DNA of 64,000 bases from Leptospira vanthielii serovar Holland str. Waz Holland = ATCC 700522. GTDB taxonomy: Bacteria > Spirochaetota > Leptospiria > Leptospirales > Leptospiraceae. The stretch is taken from positions 62,001-126,000 of the forward strand of contig NZ_AOGY02000069.1 in assembly GCF_000332455.1 (NCBI RefSeq), written 5' to 3'. Both the position numbers and the translations under genes were made by a program. Of the stretch, positions 37,389-46,045 are shown piece by piece. The first letter of the stretch is position 1; each line of letters starts with the position of its first letter. Below the pieces are notes generated by a model. The model was not told where the DNA came from. It made no database searches and saw nothing but the letters and a program-made list of their open reading frames with translations.

Positions 37389-39271
37389 TTGATATCGATC
37401 GTAAAGTATGTTACGTCATCTGACAAACGAAATGCGAATTTTCGAATATCATTTTTAATTTTTTCATTCAATTCAGAAATAGAAAGGTTTAATCCACCAA
37501 CTAACTGCTCCTTTAAACGAGATTCTCCATATAATTCTCTGCTTTTGTTCTGACTCTCCGTGATTCCATCCGTATAAAAGAAGAAACGATCTCCTGACTT
37601 CAGATCCCGAGAAAATGTTTCGACTAAAATATCTTTTTTCCAACCCATGATTGGTCCCCTTCCAGGAAGAGGTGCCAAAGAATTAGAAACAACATTCATA
37701 AAAAAAGGACTTGGATGACCCATAACGGAATATTTGATTATGGATTTTTTTAAGTCAAAATGACAGGCAACCGCAGTGATATAATTCTTTTCAACAACGG
37801 GTAACATCTTAAGATTTAGTTCTAATAAAAATGTAGCAGGATCCTTTTCTTTCGGAGCAATCTCTAAAAAGTTTACTTTCAACATACTAGCAATGAGAGC
37901 CGCTGCAATTCCATGACCCAGGACATCACATAACAAAAAACTAATAGATCCATCTTCATGAATGTAGTAATCAAAGTAGTCACCACCAATTTTTTCCATA
38001 GGCATAAAAACAGAGGCGACACTGAGGGAATGGTGTCTGAATTCCATCGGAGGTATTAATTTTGACTGCAAACCTGCTGCTATTACCAAATCGTCATGTA
38101 ACAACTTAAATTGTTTGTGTAACTCCTGTGTACGAAGAGTGACAAGCATTTCCAAAGATTCATTTAGATTTCGAAGTTCTCTTCTTGTCCTTGCACTTTG
38201 CAAAGCGATAGCAAACACACCCGCAAACAAAAAAGTCAAAATCCCATATTGAGTTAAATATGAGTTTTTTCCTGTAACAACGTCGGTGATGACATCGGCA
38301 ATCCCAAAAAAAGTTGCAACAAGTGCACCGAGAGAAACTACAATCGCCTCAGCTGTTTTTTTATAATTTTTAGCCAACAACTGAACAAGGATGGGGACCT
38401 TAATTGCGAGTAATATATACCAAAGATAAACTAAATAAAATCGACTATCTGGATCCATAGAAAATAGCTGAATGAAACCAAGAACGATATCTAAAAAAAA
38501 TGTAATTACAGCAAGTTTTGTGATACGCCTATCAAAAAGAGTATGAACAAATAACATGATAAAGACGGGAAATAAAAACTGACAAAAAAATAACAATCGC
38601 ACCAGGATTTCCGGATGGATCATTAGAAAATGAATTTTATTTAGAACGGGTAACCGCCAGCCAACAAAAAATACAGCTGTTCCCGCCAGATACAACCCAG
38701 ATTTGGAAGATCGATTTAACGCATAACCAATCGCTTGTTGGAGAAAAATCCCAAAGAATAATGCAGCGATAAGGATTTGGTTCACATCTTCAAAAATCAT
38801 TTTGTCTTTGATTTGATCTTGAGAGCCAAAAATGGGAACAGAGCGAAACAAACCACACCTAAACTGTGTTTCACGGCATTCCACATCCACAACCAATTCA
38901 TTTTCGCCTTGTTTTAGAAGAGAAATGGGAATTTCATAATAACGGACTTTATGCCAATAAGCATAATACTCAGGAGTGAAACTACCGGTGGAACCGATGA
39001 CAGATCCATTCCAAAATGTTTGGTCAGCCGAATGGACTCGATCCATATAAATGGCCTGCGAGGATTCAGGCAGAACGGATACAGGAATTTTCAATCGATA
39101 CTTGCCGCGAATAGGAACTTGGTATCCTTGATCAACTAAAGAAACTCCAACCAAAATTGGTCTGGATTCTGTTTCTCCCTCTTGTTGGAATGTCCAACCC
39201 GATTCTAATGATACAACCTCTGCATTCAGTGATGCAAAAGATAAGAAGGCGAATAACAAAAAGAGTTTCAT
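37385..39271 (-). CDS. Signal-peptide 7TM-DISM receptor with PP2C (SpoIIE-type) phosphatase
   Basis: This 628-residue receptor phosphatase starts at ATG 39271 with a signal peptide (MKLFLLFAFLSFASLNA). The periplasmic part is a jelly-roll carbohydrate-binding-like domain (GKYRLKIPVSVLP, then WHKVRYYEIPISLLKQGENEL). Seven membrane helices follow (about 165-360), then a coiled linker and a PP2C domain with GGDYFDYYIHEDG, CDVLGHGIAAALIASML, MGHPSPFFM, FYTDGITESQN and a last SDDVTYFTID. It probably sets an anti-anti-sigma factor. A longer frame to 39520 has no support. First gene of a four-gene unit; coupled to the kinase gene by a 4-nt overlap. Confidence 0.88.
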   Translation of the reverse strand: MKLFLLFAFLSFASLNAEVVSLESGWTFQQEGETESRPILVGVSLVDQGYQVPIRGKYRLKIPVSVLPESSQAIYMDRVHSADQTFWNGSVIGSTGSFTPEYYAYWHKVRYYEIPISLLKQGENELVVDVECRETQFRCGLFRSVPIFGSQDQIKDKMIFEDVNQILIAALFFGIFLQQAIGYALNRSSKSGLYLAGTAVFFVGWRLPVLNKIHFLMIHPEILVRLLFFCQFLFPVFIMLFVHTLFDRRITKLAVITFFLDIVLGFIQLFSMDPDSRFYLVYLWYILLAIKVPILVQLLAKNYKKTAEAIVVSLGALVATFFGIADVITDVVTGKNSYLTQYGILTFLFAGVFAIALQSARTRRELRNLNESLEMLVTLRTQELHKQFKLLHDDLVIAAGLQSKLIPPMEFRHHSLSVASVFMPMEKIGGDYFDYYIHEDGSISFLLCDVLGHGIAAALIASMLKVNFLEIAPKEKDPATFLLELNLKMLPVVEKNYITAVACHFDLKKSIIKYSVMGHPSPFFMNVVSNSLAPLPGRGPIMGWKKDILVETFSRDLKSGDRFFFYTDGITESQNKSRELYGESRLKEQLVGGLNLSISELNEKIKNDIRKFAFRLSDDVTYFTIDIK

Positions 39272-39550
39272 CGATAAGTCCAAAACAAAACCAAACTCCA
39301 CTGGAGAAAAACAAACAAATTTTGATGTTTCATAGATTCTCCGGAGAACACCGGAAGGATTGAATAGAAATCTATGGGAACTGCAAGAATATTTTAAAGC
39401 TGCTCGATTCTTTGAAAACCCTGGTGCGCAGAGAGAAAAGAAAACGGAAGATAGAAAGAAGGGAATTTTCGATTCCATTTCTAGGAAATGATTTTTTAGA
39501 TTGAGTCTAATTATTGACAAAAAAACACAGACAGAGAAGGTGAAACTGAA

Positions 39551-39979
39551 ATGGATTTAAGTTACCAAAAAACCAAGGAACTCCTCGAATCTCATGGGAT
39601 CCGACCGACTTCACAAAGATTGGAGATGGCACACTTGCTTTTGGAACGCCACCAACACCTCTTTGCGGAAGAAGTGTTCCATTTGGTCAATTCCCACTTC
39701 CCCCACGCATCGCGGGCTACCATTTTCAATAACCTCAAACTCTTTGCGGAAAAGGGAATGCTCGGGACTTTAGAATTAAAAAGCGGAGTGACTCATTTTG
39801 ATTCGAACATCGGCCCTCACCACCATGCGCTCAATGAAGAAACGGGTGAGATTACTGACGTGAAAATGGACGAAGAACTTGAGACAAAAGTCCTAGAGGA
39901 ACTAAAAGAAAGTTATTTTAAAAAGACAGGAAAAAAACTAGATAACGTCAAACTTGTGATTACCCTTAGAGGGAAATAA
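39551..39979 (+). CDS. perR: Fur-family regulator, PerR type, without structural zinc cysteines
   Basis: A 142-residue peroxide-stress repressor candidate. The winged helix runs from TKELLESHGIRPTSQRLEMA to SRATIFNNLKLFAEKG (about 55-70). The metal ligands are provided by histidines and acidic residues, with FDSNIGPHHHA (about 85-95) forming the regulatory site. The protein contains no cysteine, so the CxxC structural zinc site of most Fur/PerR proteins is absent, as reported for leptospiral PerR. AAGG lies shortly before the ATG. It is probably autonomous, with a TTGACA (39514-39519) upstream but no clear -10. PerR is favoured over Fur or Zur from overall sequence style. Confidence 0.82.
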   Translation: MDLSYQKTKELLESHGIRPTSQRLEMAHLLLERHQHLFAEEVFHLVNSHFPHASRATIFNNLKLFAEKGMLGTLELKSGVTHFDSNIGPHHHALNEETGEITDVKMDEELETKVLEELKESYFKKTGKKLDNVKLVITLRGK

Positions 39980-40142
39980 ATTCCTTCTAAGTTTATAATC
40001 TTAGTCGGAGACGCAGCTACAAAATAAAATCTTATCTTTTTTTTGATTTTATCTTTATACTTGAACGCGATTGCGGAAGCATTCCAGATCACTCGATTCC
40101 AAACAAAAGGTCAAAAAAAAAGAGAAGATACATAGTAAACAG

Positions 40143-41153
40143 ATGGTTAAACTTTCCAAAGATATGCCAACATCCTATCCATCCATTGCCATTAGTGGGA
40201 TTGGTTCCGTAACGGTTACCATCATTCACGCACTTTACCAAAATGCCATTCCCTTCCAAATCCTATGCCGTAATGAGAATCGATACCGATCTTTAAACGC
40301 AAACCCCATCCGTTTCCAAGGACCAAATGGAAAAGCTGTTAATATTGATCTTAAAAACCATCTAACAATGGTTCAAGAAAACAAAACAACATTTGATTAT
40401 ATTTTTATTGGATGTAAAAATCAAAATCTCACCGAATACTTAGATGAAACAAAATCGTTATTAAAACCAAATGGAAAATGGATTCTGATACAAAACGGGA
40501 TTCCCGAACAAAACTTAGGATCATACAAAAATAAAATCATAGGCGGTGTTGTGGGATGGAATACCCAAATGTTTCCAGACGGAACCTATTACCAAGCGAA
40601 TGTAGGCAGCCTTATTCTTGGAGAAGTTGCCAAAACAAAACCAGATCCCATTTGGAACCAAATCCTACCACCTCAAATACCAGTGATTTTGACAGACCAA
40701 TTGGAAGGATACCGTTGGCATAAATTAGCAATCAATTCGATCATCAACGGATTGGCGGCCTCCAAACAATTGAGTTTAGGAGAATTATTTCTCAATAAAG
40801 ATTATAGGTATGAAGCCTTAGAAACGTTAACAGAGATTAAATTAGTGATGAACCAACTGAACATTATAGAACAAGTGGTTCCCGGATCCTTTCCTATTCA
40901 AAAATTAGGTGGAGGCGTGGGTGCTCTGCCCACATGGATCCGTCACCTAATTCTAATTTTTCTCGGTTTGAAATACTTTCGCATCCGAACTTCGATGGTT
41001 CAAGACTTAGATCATGGAAGAAAGACAGAAATTGATTATATCAATGGGGAAGTAGTCAAAATTGCCAATGACTTAGGAATTCCTGTACCAAAAAATCATT
41101 GGATTGTTTTCAAGATAACAAATTTAGAAGAGAACCAAGAAATCAAAAAATAA
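40143..41153 (+). CDS. Ketopantoate reductase (PanE/ApbA) family protein
   Basis: An NADPH-dependent 2-oxo acid reductase of about 336 residues. The N-terminal Rossmann fold has a variant nucleotide motif, ISGIGSVTVTI, in place of GxGxxG. The C-terminal helical domain carries the substrate part, WHKLAINSIINGLAA and SMVQDLDHGRKTEIDYINGEV, typical of PanE. The reaction would be ketopantoate to pantoate in pantothenate synthesis, or a paralogous reaction. The GxGxxS variant and long loops suggest a paralogue rather than the main PanE. ATG 40143 is taken; ATG 40164 is also possible. TTG 40071 would add a lysine-rich tail without support. Confidence 0.8.
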   Translation: MVKLSKDMPTSYPSIAISGIGSVTVTIIHALYQNAIPFQILCRNENRYRSLNANPIRFQGPNGKAVNIDLKNHLTMVQENKTTFDYIFIGCKNQNLTEYLDETKSLLKPNGKWILIQNGIPEQNLGSYKNKIIGGVVGWNTQMFPDGTYYQANVGSLILGEVAKTKPDPIWNQILPPQIPVILTDQLEGYRWHKLAINSIINGLAASKQLSLGELFLNKDYRYEALETLTEIKLVMNQLNIIEQVVPGSFPIQKLGGGVGALPTWIRHLILIFLGLKYFRIRTSMVQDLDHGRKTEIDYINGEVVKIANDLGIPVPKNHWIVFKITNLEENQEIKK

Positions 41154-41161
41154 ATGTCTAT

Positions 41162-41476
41162 CTACTTACCCAAACGTAATAGTTCTGAGATGGAATGGTT
41201 TGCTTCTAAAGTATGACGTAATTTTTGTTCCGCTTGGATGATGTATTGGTTTCGTCGTCCATCTTTACTTTTTTCTAAAATTTGAGCATCAACCAAGTCT
41301 TTGACAATGGCCTGAACCGCCCTCTCAGTGATGCCAACCAACGATGCAACATCTTTCAATCGCATATCTGGATCCTTACTCAAACAAATCAAAACGTGAG
41401 CATGGTTTGAAAGAAAGGTCCACTGGCCTCCCTTTTTGGTAATTTCTTGAGGTATTCTTTTTTGCTCTTTTGTCAT
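41162..41476 (-). CDS. Winged-helix transcriptional regulator (MarR-like)
   Basis: A small DNA-binding protein of about 104 residues. SNHAHVLICLSKDPDMRLKD, then VASLVGITERAVQAIVKDLV and a wing (LEKSKDGRRNQYII), form a helix-turn-helix with wing similar to MarR and related one-domain regulators. An inverted repeat (41496-41533) lies just upstream, suggesting autoregulation. For this reason the start at ATG 41476 is preferred; an ATG at 41518 would place the operator inside the coding region. It ends 8 nt from the convergent PanE-like gene. The ligand is unknown; no cysteine switch is obvious. Confidence 0.78.
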   Translation of the reverse strand: MTKEQKRIPQEITKKGGQWTFLSNHAHVLICLSKDPDMRLKDVASLVGITERAVQAIVKDLVDAQILEKSKDGRRNQYIIQAEQKLRHTLEANHSISELLRLGK

Positions 41477-41495
41477 TCTTTGTGTATAAAAACTC

Positions 41496-41533
41496 ATAAG
41501 AAATTTTGATTTTATCATCCATAAATTTCTTAT
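41496..41533. promoter_or_regulatory. Long-spaced inverted repeat upstream of the wHTH regulator
   Basis: ATAAGAAATTT (41496-41506) and AAATTTCTTAT (41523-41533) are perfect 11-bp arms separated by 16 nt. The position just upstream of the regulator start (41476) suggests an operator. Confidence 0.55.
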
Positions 41534-41616
41534 TTATAAATCTAATTCTATGAGTTCACTCTCTCTAGAGCAAAAAAAATGTAAACGAAGAAACCTTTTA
41601 GATTAACTCACAGGGG

Positions 41617-42000
41617 TTAGGTTGGTTCTTCGGTCCACTTAAAATCTCTGACTAACCATGCCCAATAAATAAATAAAAACTGAAAAGGTAATCTTGCATA
41701 TAAGGCCCAAATGGGGACACCGTAATCTTTTCCATCTAAAGCAGTTAACAACATATTTATGTTCGCAGGATAAATAGCGAGCAGAAGAAGGATGATACCG
41801 TAACTCGCCAGCTTTCGCATCCGTTCGTAGAGAACAAGAGATCCTAAAGTAATCTCCACAAGCCCACTGGTCACATTCAGAAGTTCATGGAAAGGAAGGT
41901 AATCCGGCATTATTTCCAGGTAAAATTCCGGAGAAAAGAAATGATTGATTCCTGCAATTATGTAGAACGCCCCGAGAGAATACACGAGAAATTTTTTCAT
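41617..42000 (-). CDS. DoxX-family membrane protein
   Basis: A 127-residue protein from ATG 42000 with four predicted membrane helices. The first is LVYSLGAFYIIAGINHFFSP, a DoxX-like opening; SGLVEITLGSLVLYE and a final FQFLFIYWAWLVRDF follow the family pattern. DoxX proteins are small quinone-linked or thiol-stress membrane proteins in some bacteria, but this branch is functionally unassigned. A TTG at 42018 would add six residues. It lies upstream of the wHTH gene on the same strand with a 140-nt gap, and may be regulated by it. Confidence 0.75.
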   Translation of the reverse strand: MKKFLVYSLGAFYIIAGINHFFSPEFYLEIMPDYLPFHELLNVTSGLVEITLGSLVLYERMRKLASYGIILLLLAIYPANINMLLTALDGKDYGVPIWALYARLPFQFLFIYWAWLVRDFKWTEEPT

Positions 42001-42177
42001 CACCGAACTAGAACACAATGGTAGAAAAAATCATTACAATTTTTATGTAGTTAGAAAAATGGTATCTACTTTTTTCGAGGGTTCGCCACCCCACAAGTGT
42101 AAATTTGATGGTTCGGGCCGAATCAGAAAACGATGAACCGCTACATCAATTTTGTAATACAATTCCTTGTGGATTCA

Positions 42178-43386
42178 TTAAGCAACAATTTGCCCCTCTT
42201 TTGATTTATAATGTCCCAACTTTTCCTCCAATCGTTTGCGGCTTTTGATTGTAATGCGGTTGGGTTCAATGACCAAGTTCGTGTCACTCAAGAATTCTTG
42301 AATGGTGTCCTGTTTTACTTTGATGATTCCACACATATTACAGAGTTCTTCCATCTGTATATAAATTGTATGTGCATTGTTAAGACTTTCATCCAGGTTC
42401 CGACCCAATCGAATGTCTTGGTCTCGGATGGAATTGTATAAATAAGCATAAAGCCGGATCACAGGTGTTTTCAATCGCAAGATTACCAATCGCTGGTGTG
42501 AAAACCAAATCCGTCTTGCAATACTTTCAAAGATTTTTTGTAATAAGGATGGGCCTACGGATTCAAATAAATTTTCTGCAGTAACACGAAGAATTTTACT
42601 TTTCGTTTCTGTAATGGCTGAAGCCATTCTTGGTGCATTATCAATCAGAGACATCTCTCCGAAAATTTCTCCTGGTCCCAAAACATCGATTACATATTCA
42701 TAACCGCGAACAATTCCAAATAGTTTAACATTTCCCTCTAACACAACATAGATTTCGTTGTTCTTTTCGCTTTCTACAAAAAGAATTTCACCAGCTTCTA
42801 AATTGGACTGCATACTTTCCCAGGCAAATGGTTTGTAATTGGAACCAATGGACCTAAGAAGATCTGTAGCCTCTGCCACGTTTGCCGTAGAGTTATTTTC
42901 TTTGGACCATTTCAGAAAAGTTTGCAAAGAGTATGCAGCTAAGTTTGGTTTTTCCCAAGACAAATAGGTTCTTGCATTGAGCACTAATCGCTCCGGATGG
43001 TATTCGCGATCAGCTGGTTTGTTTGCCTTAGAAAGATGTTTTTGTAAGGTTCTGAGTTCTCTGGAATATAGACCCAAAATCTTCATTGCCAACTCTTTTC
43101 TCTCTTTGAGATAAGAACCCAAAAGTCGGATCGGAATTTGGACTAACTCAACATCTGTATCGGCAAACAAGGTAACTAAAAACCGATGTTCGGTGAGGGC
43201 CGAGACAAGCCCAAAACTATCTCCGGCTTCATAATAGGAAAGCTCATGGTCAACCACGATATGTTCTGAATCGACCGACACACGGCCAGATCTCACAATA
43301 AAAAAGTTCCCTGCGTTAGTGGAATTCTGCACTACAATGGCAGCACCTTTGGAATAATTTACAACTTTGATTTCTTCTACGGACAC
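42178..43386 (-). CDS. Double cyclic-nucleotide-binding domain protein
   Basis: This 402-residue cytoplasmic protein carries two CNB domains. The first spans about 5-110 (GNFFIVRSGRVSVDSE). The second spans about 195-310 (NEIYVVLEGNVKLFG, GPGEIFGEMSLIDNAPRMASA), whose GEMSLxxxxPRxxxA phosphate-binding cassette is intact. The linker region (about 125-185) is helical. The C-terminal region (about 320-402) lacks a clear Crp-type HTH, so transcription-factor function is uncertain. The gene starts 41 nt after eboF on the same strand and may be the distal gene of that operon, linking a cNMP signal to it. Confidence 0.82.
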   Translation of the reverse strand: MSVEEIKVVNYSKGAAIVVQNSTNAGNFFIVRSGRVSVDSEHIVVDHELSYYEAGDSFGLVSALTEHRFLVTLFADTDVELVQIPIRLLGSYLKERKELAMKILGLYSRELRTLQKHLSKANKPADREYHPERLVLNARTYLSWEKPNLAAYSLQTFLKWSKENNSTANVAEATDLLRSIGSNYKPFAWESMQSNLEAGEILFVESEKNNEIYVVLEGNVKLFGIVRGYEYVIDVLGPGEIFGEMSLIDNAPRMASAITETKSKILRVTAENLFESVGPSLLQKIFESIARRIWFSHQRLVILRLKTPVIRLYAYLYNSIRDQDIRLGRNLDESLNNAHTIYIQMEELCNMCGIIKVKQDTIQEFLSDTNLVIEPNRITIKSRKRLEEKLGHYKSKEGQIVA

Positions 43387-43427
43387 TGAATCAAAAATAT
43401 TGTCTCAGAAGGTAACTAGTCAAACAT

Positions 43428-44825
43428 TTAAATCTTTGAAGTCATCTGATCCCAAATCAAATCGTACACTTTATTAGCAGAAATTTCTTTTTTCAGGTAT
43501 GGTTTATCCGCAGAAAAAATGGGGTAAAATTCCTTTTTCTCATGGATAGACCCGTGGGAACCCTTAACCAAACCAGCATCCAAAGGAATTACGTCCATAA
43601 GGTATCGAAACCCGAGTTTTTTGCGAAGTAATTTCAATCCCACTCGTAATTTAACCCCCGCTTTTTTAGGATCCAAAAACATCTCACAAGGATCATATCC
43701 AGGTTTTCTGTGAATATCCACCAAACGAGCATAATCTGGTGCTTTTTTATCATCTAACCAATAATAATACGTAAACCACGAATCCGAATTTGTTACCGCC
43801 ACTATATCGCCTGAACGTTTGTGATCAATGTGATATCTTTTTTGTGTCTTTTTATCTAAAACAAGATCGATACCCTGTATGTTTTTTAAAATCTCTTTTA
43901 CTTGGTTTTGGATACTGAGATCCTTACAATAGATATGTGCAATTTGGTGATCAGACACCGCAAAGGCCTTAGATGCACCTGGATCCAAAAGTTCATACCA
44001 CCTTTCTTTTCTAACAGAAACAAGGCCACTCTCTCTAAGAATGCGATTAATATGGATCGGATGATGCACTGGTGTAATTCCATATTCAGACAGTAGAATG
44101 ATCTTTGTATTTTGCTTTTCATAATACTCAATCAATTGTTTTAAGACTCTGTCAATTTCAGAAAGTTCCTTTTGAATCAAAGTTAGGTTCGGCCCAAACT
44201 TTTGCAAACAATAGTCCAAATGAGGAAGATACACTAAAGTAAGTGTAGGGTTATACTTTTTATCAACGACGAGTGTTGCATCTGTTATCCACTGTGTAGA
44301 TTTGATATTGGCATTTGGTCCCCAAAAATGAAAAAGAGGGAACTGACCAAGTTCTTTTTGTAACTCATCGCGAAGTTCTGGAGGATTAGAATAACAATCG
44401 GGAGCTTTGACTCCATCAGCATGGTACTGTGGCCTTGGAGTCACCGAATAGTCGGCACTAGCGTACATATTGTACCACCAAAACATTTGGGAACAGGTGA
44501 ACTCAGGATCTATTTTTTTTGCACGTTCCCATATCTTTTCACTTTCAACCAAATGATTGGATTGTTTCCAAAATTTAATTTCAGCATCCTCATGATCATA
44601 CCAACCATTCCCCACAATTCCATGTTTATTTGGCCATTCACCTGTGAGATACGTTGATTGGGTACTTGTCGTCACACTAGGAAGCATAGGTGCGACAAGA
44701 ATAGTATTTCTTTTTTCCAAAAACTGTTTTAAAAATGGGGTAAACTCCCCCACCAAATGTGTGCTAAGTCCCACAACATCAATCACAACTGTTTTTTGAA
44801 ACAAACTTGTTTTTGACTTTTTCAT
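43428..44825 (-). CDS. eboF: EboF: alkaline phosphatase superfamily (type I phosphodiesterase/nucleotide pyrophosphatase)
   Basis: A 465-residue metal-dependent phosphodiesterase-like protein. The family fold starts with VVIDVVGLSTHLVG and TTSTQSTYLTGEWPNKHGIVG, where the threonine is the predicted nucleophile, and continues with ILLSEYGITPVHHPIH and VKGSHGSIHE, the Asp/His metal sites. No signal peptide, so it should act in the cytoplasm. In ebo clusters it could remove or transfer a phosphate or nucleotide from the pathway product. Its ATG overlaps the eboE stop by 4 nt (44822-44825). Last of the six ebo genes. Confidence 0.88.
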   Translation of the reverse strand: MKKSKTSLFQKTVVIDVVGLSTHLVGEFTPFLKQFLEKRNTILVAPMLPSVTTSTQSTYLTGEWPNKHGIVGNGWYDHEDAEIKFWKQSNHLVESEKIWERAKKIDPEFTCSQMFWWYNMYASADYSVTPRPQYHADGVKAPDCYSNPPELRDELQKELGQFPLFHFWGPNANIKSTQWITDATLVVDKKYNPTLTLVYLPHLDYCLQKFGPNLTLIQKELSEIDRVLKQLIEYYEKQNTKIILLSEYGITPVHHPIHINRILRESGLVSVRKERWYELLDPGASKAFAVSDHQIAHIYCKDLSIQNQVKEILKNIQGIDLVLDKKTQKRYHIDHKRSGDIVAVTNSDSWFTYYYWLDDKKAPDYARLVDIHRKPGYDPCEMFLDPKKAGVKLRVGLKLLRKKLGFRYLMDVIPLDAGLVKGSHGSIHEKKEFYPIFSADKPYLKKEISANKVYDLIWDQMTSKI

Positions 44826-46045
44826 CTAGTAACCCCAAAACTTCTTTCACTTTCTAATATTGATTTTACCCATTGCAGTTCGCGAATGACGGATTCTGCC
44901 ATAGGAATTTGTAATTCTTTTGGCAAAACACCCCATGTATATGTTTCTACTTCCAAAGAATTTGTTATAGAGAATTCTTTATGTAGGTTTAAAAGTTCGA
45001 CTAGTTCCTTTTGGGTTGAGGATACAAGTCCATAAGAATCTAAAAATACGGGAACATGGAAGTGGATTCTCCATTTCTCGAATGGTTTTCCACCTCTTTG
45101 TAATGCTTGGGATAAATCGGGATAGGATTGTAATTTTCCATCATCCGACCGAATGACTACTTGGTGCAGATAAGTGGGCTCATCAAAACTGGCAAGTAAA
45201 TCCATTGTCTCCTTTGGTTGTTCGGAAAACTCTACCTTCAGGGCAGAACTGATTTGAATCCTACCCACTTGTATGGAATTTTTTTTTAACAATTTAATTA
45301 TCGTTTGGTTGTCTTCAAAACTAACGGCCGAATGGCAAACATCCAAACAAATTCGGATATGGTTTCGAACTTTATGTTCTGCAACTTCCTTTGTTAGTCC
45401 CCACTTAGTTTGTATTTCAGGAATAACTAAAGGAAGAAAAACGTCCAAAAACCACTGCACCCAAAGTTCTACATTCCCCAAGATCCCATCAGGTTCTGGT
45501 TCTAGATCCAAATGTAAGGTTTTGCCTGAATCTTTTTCAATTTGGATTAAATGGAAAAGCACATTGATTATATGTTTGGTGGCAACTGCAATCCTTTGTT
45601 TCCGATCGGAGTCGGTGGCATCAAAAAACTGATACGATATAGGTGGAGTGGAAACACCTCCTTCTATTCCTGCGGGCAATAATTGTGATAAAATGGAGAA
45701 TAACCGTAATGTGTAATCCAATCTCTCCTTTGTTGCCCAATCCGGTTTATATACATTTTCCTTAACGGCTGTTTTATGAAAACTTCCATAGGGAAACCCG
45801 TTGATCAAAAAAACATAAAACCCTTCTCTTTCTAACCAAGTTTGAAATTCGGTGATGATCTCTGGTTTTATCAGTTCCAACGAAGCTTCATTTGCCAACC
45901 GAAGGCCGATACCCATCGGAGCATCTGGTGATAAATCTGCGCGAACCAAAGGTAGATTTTTTTGCAGATGGGAAAAATGATCTGACCAAGATTCACCAGG
46001 ATGGATATTGGAACAATAAGTTAGGTGGCCGTATTTTGTTTTCAT
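44822..46045 (-). CDS. eboE: EboE: xylose-isomerase-like TIM barrel, metabolite traffic protein
   Basis: A 407-residue protein with the AP endonuclease 2/xylose isomerase barrel. TYCSNIHPGESWSDHF near the N-terminus, DLEPEPDGILGNVEL mid-protein and IRICLDVCHSAVSFED supply Glu, Asp and His residues for a divalent metal site; FHVPVFLDSYGLVSSTQ closes the barrel. Annotation services call this family metabolite traffic protein EboE; the reaction is not known, isomerisation of a sugar-like intermediate being one possibility. It overlaps eboD by 4 nt (46042-46045) and eboF by 4 nt, indicating strict translational coupling. Confidence 0.92.
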   Translation of the reverse strand: MKTKYGHLTYCSNIHPGESWSDHFSHLQKNLPLVRADLSPDAPMGIGLRLANEASLELIKPEIITEFQTWLEREGFYVFLINGFPYGSFHKTAVKENVYKPDWATKERLDYTLRLFSILSQLLPAGIEGGVSTPPISYQFFDATDSDRKQRIAVATKHIINVLFHLIQIEKDSGKTLHLDLEPEPDGILGNVELWVQWFLDVFLPLVIPEIQTKWGLTKEVAEHKVRNHIRICLDVCHSAVSFEDNQTIIKLLKKNSIQVGRIQISSALKVEFSEQPKETMDLLASFDEPTYLHQVVIRSDDGKLQSYPDLSQALQRGGKPFEKWRIHFHVPVFLDSYGLVSSTQKELVELLNLHKEFSITNSLEVETYTWGVLPKELQIPMAESVIRELQWVKSILESERSFGVTR

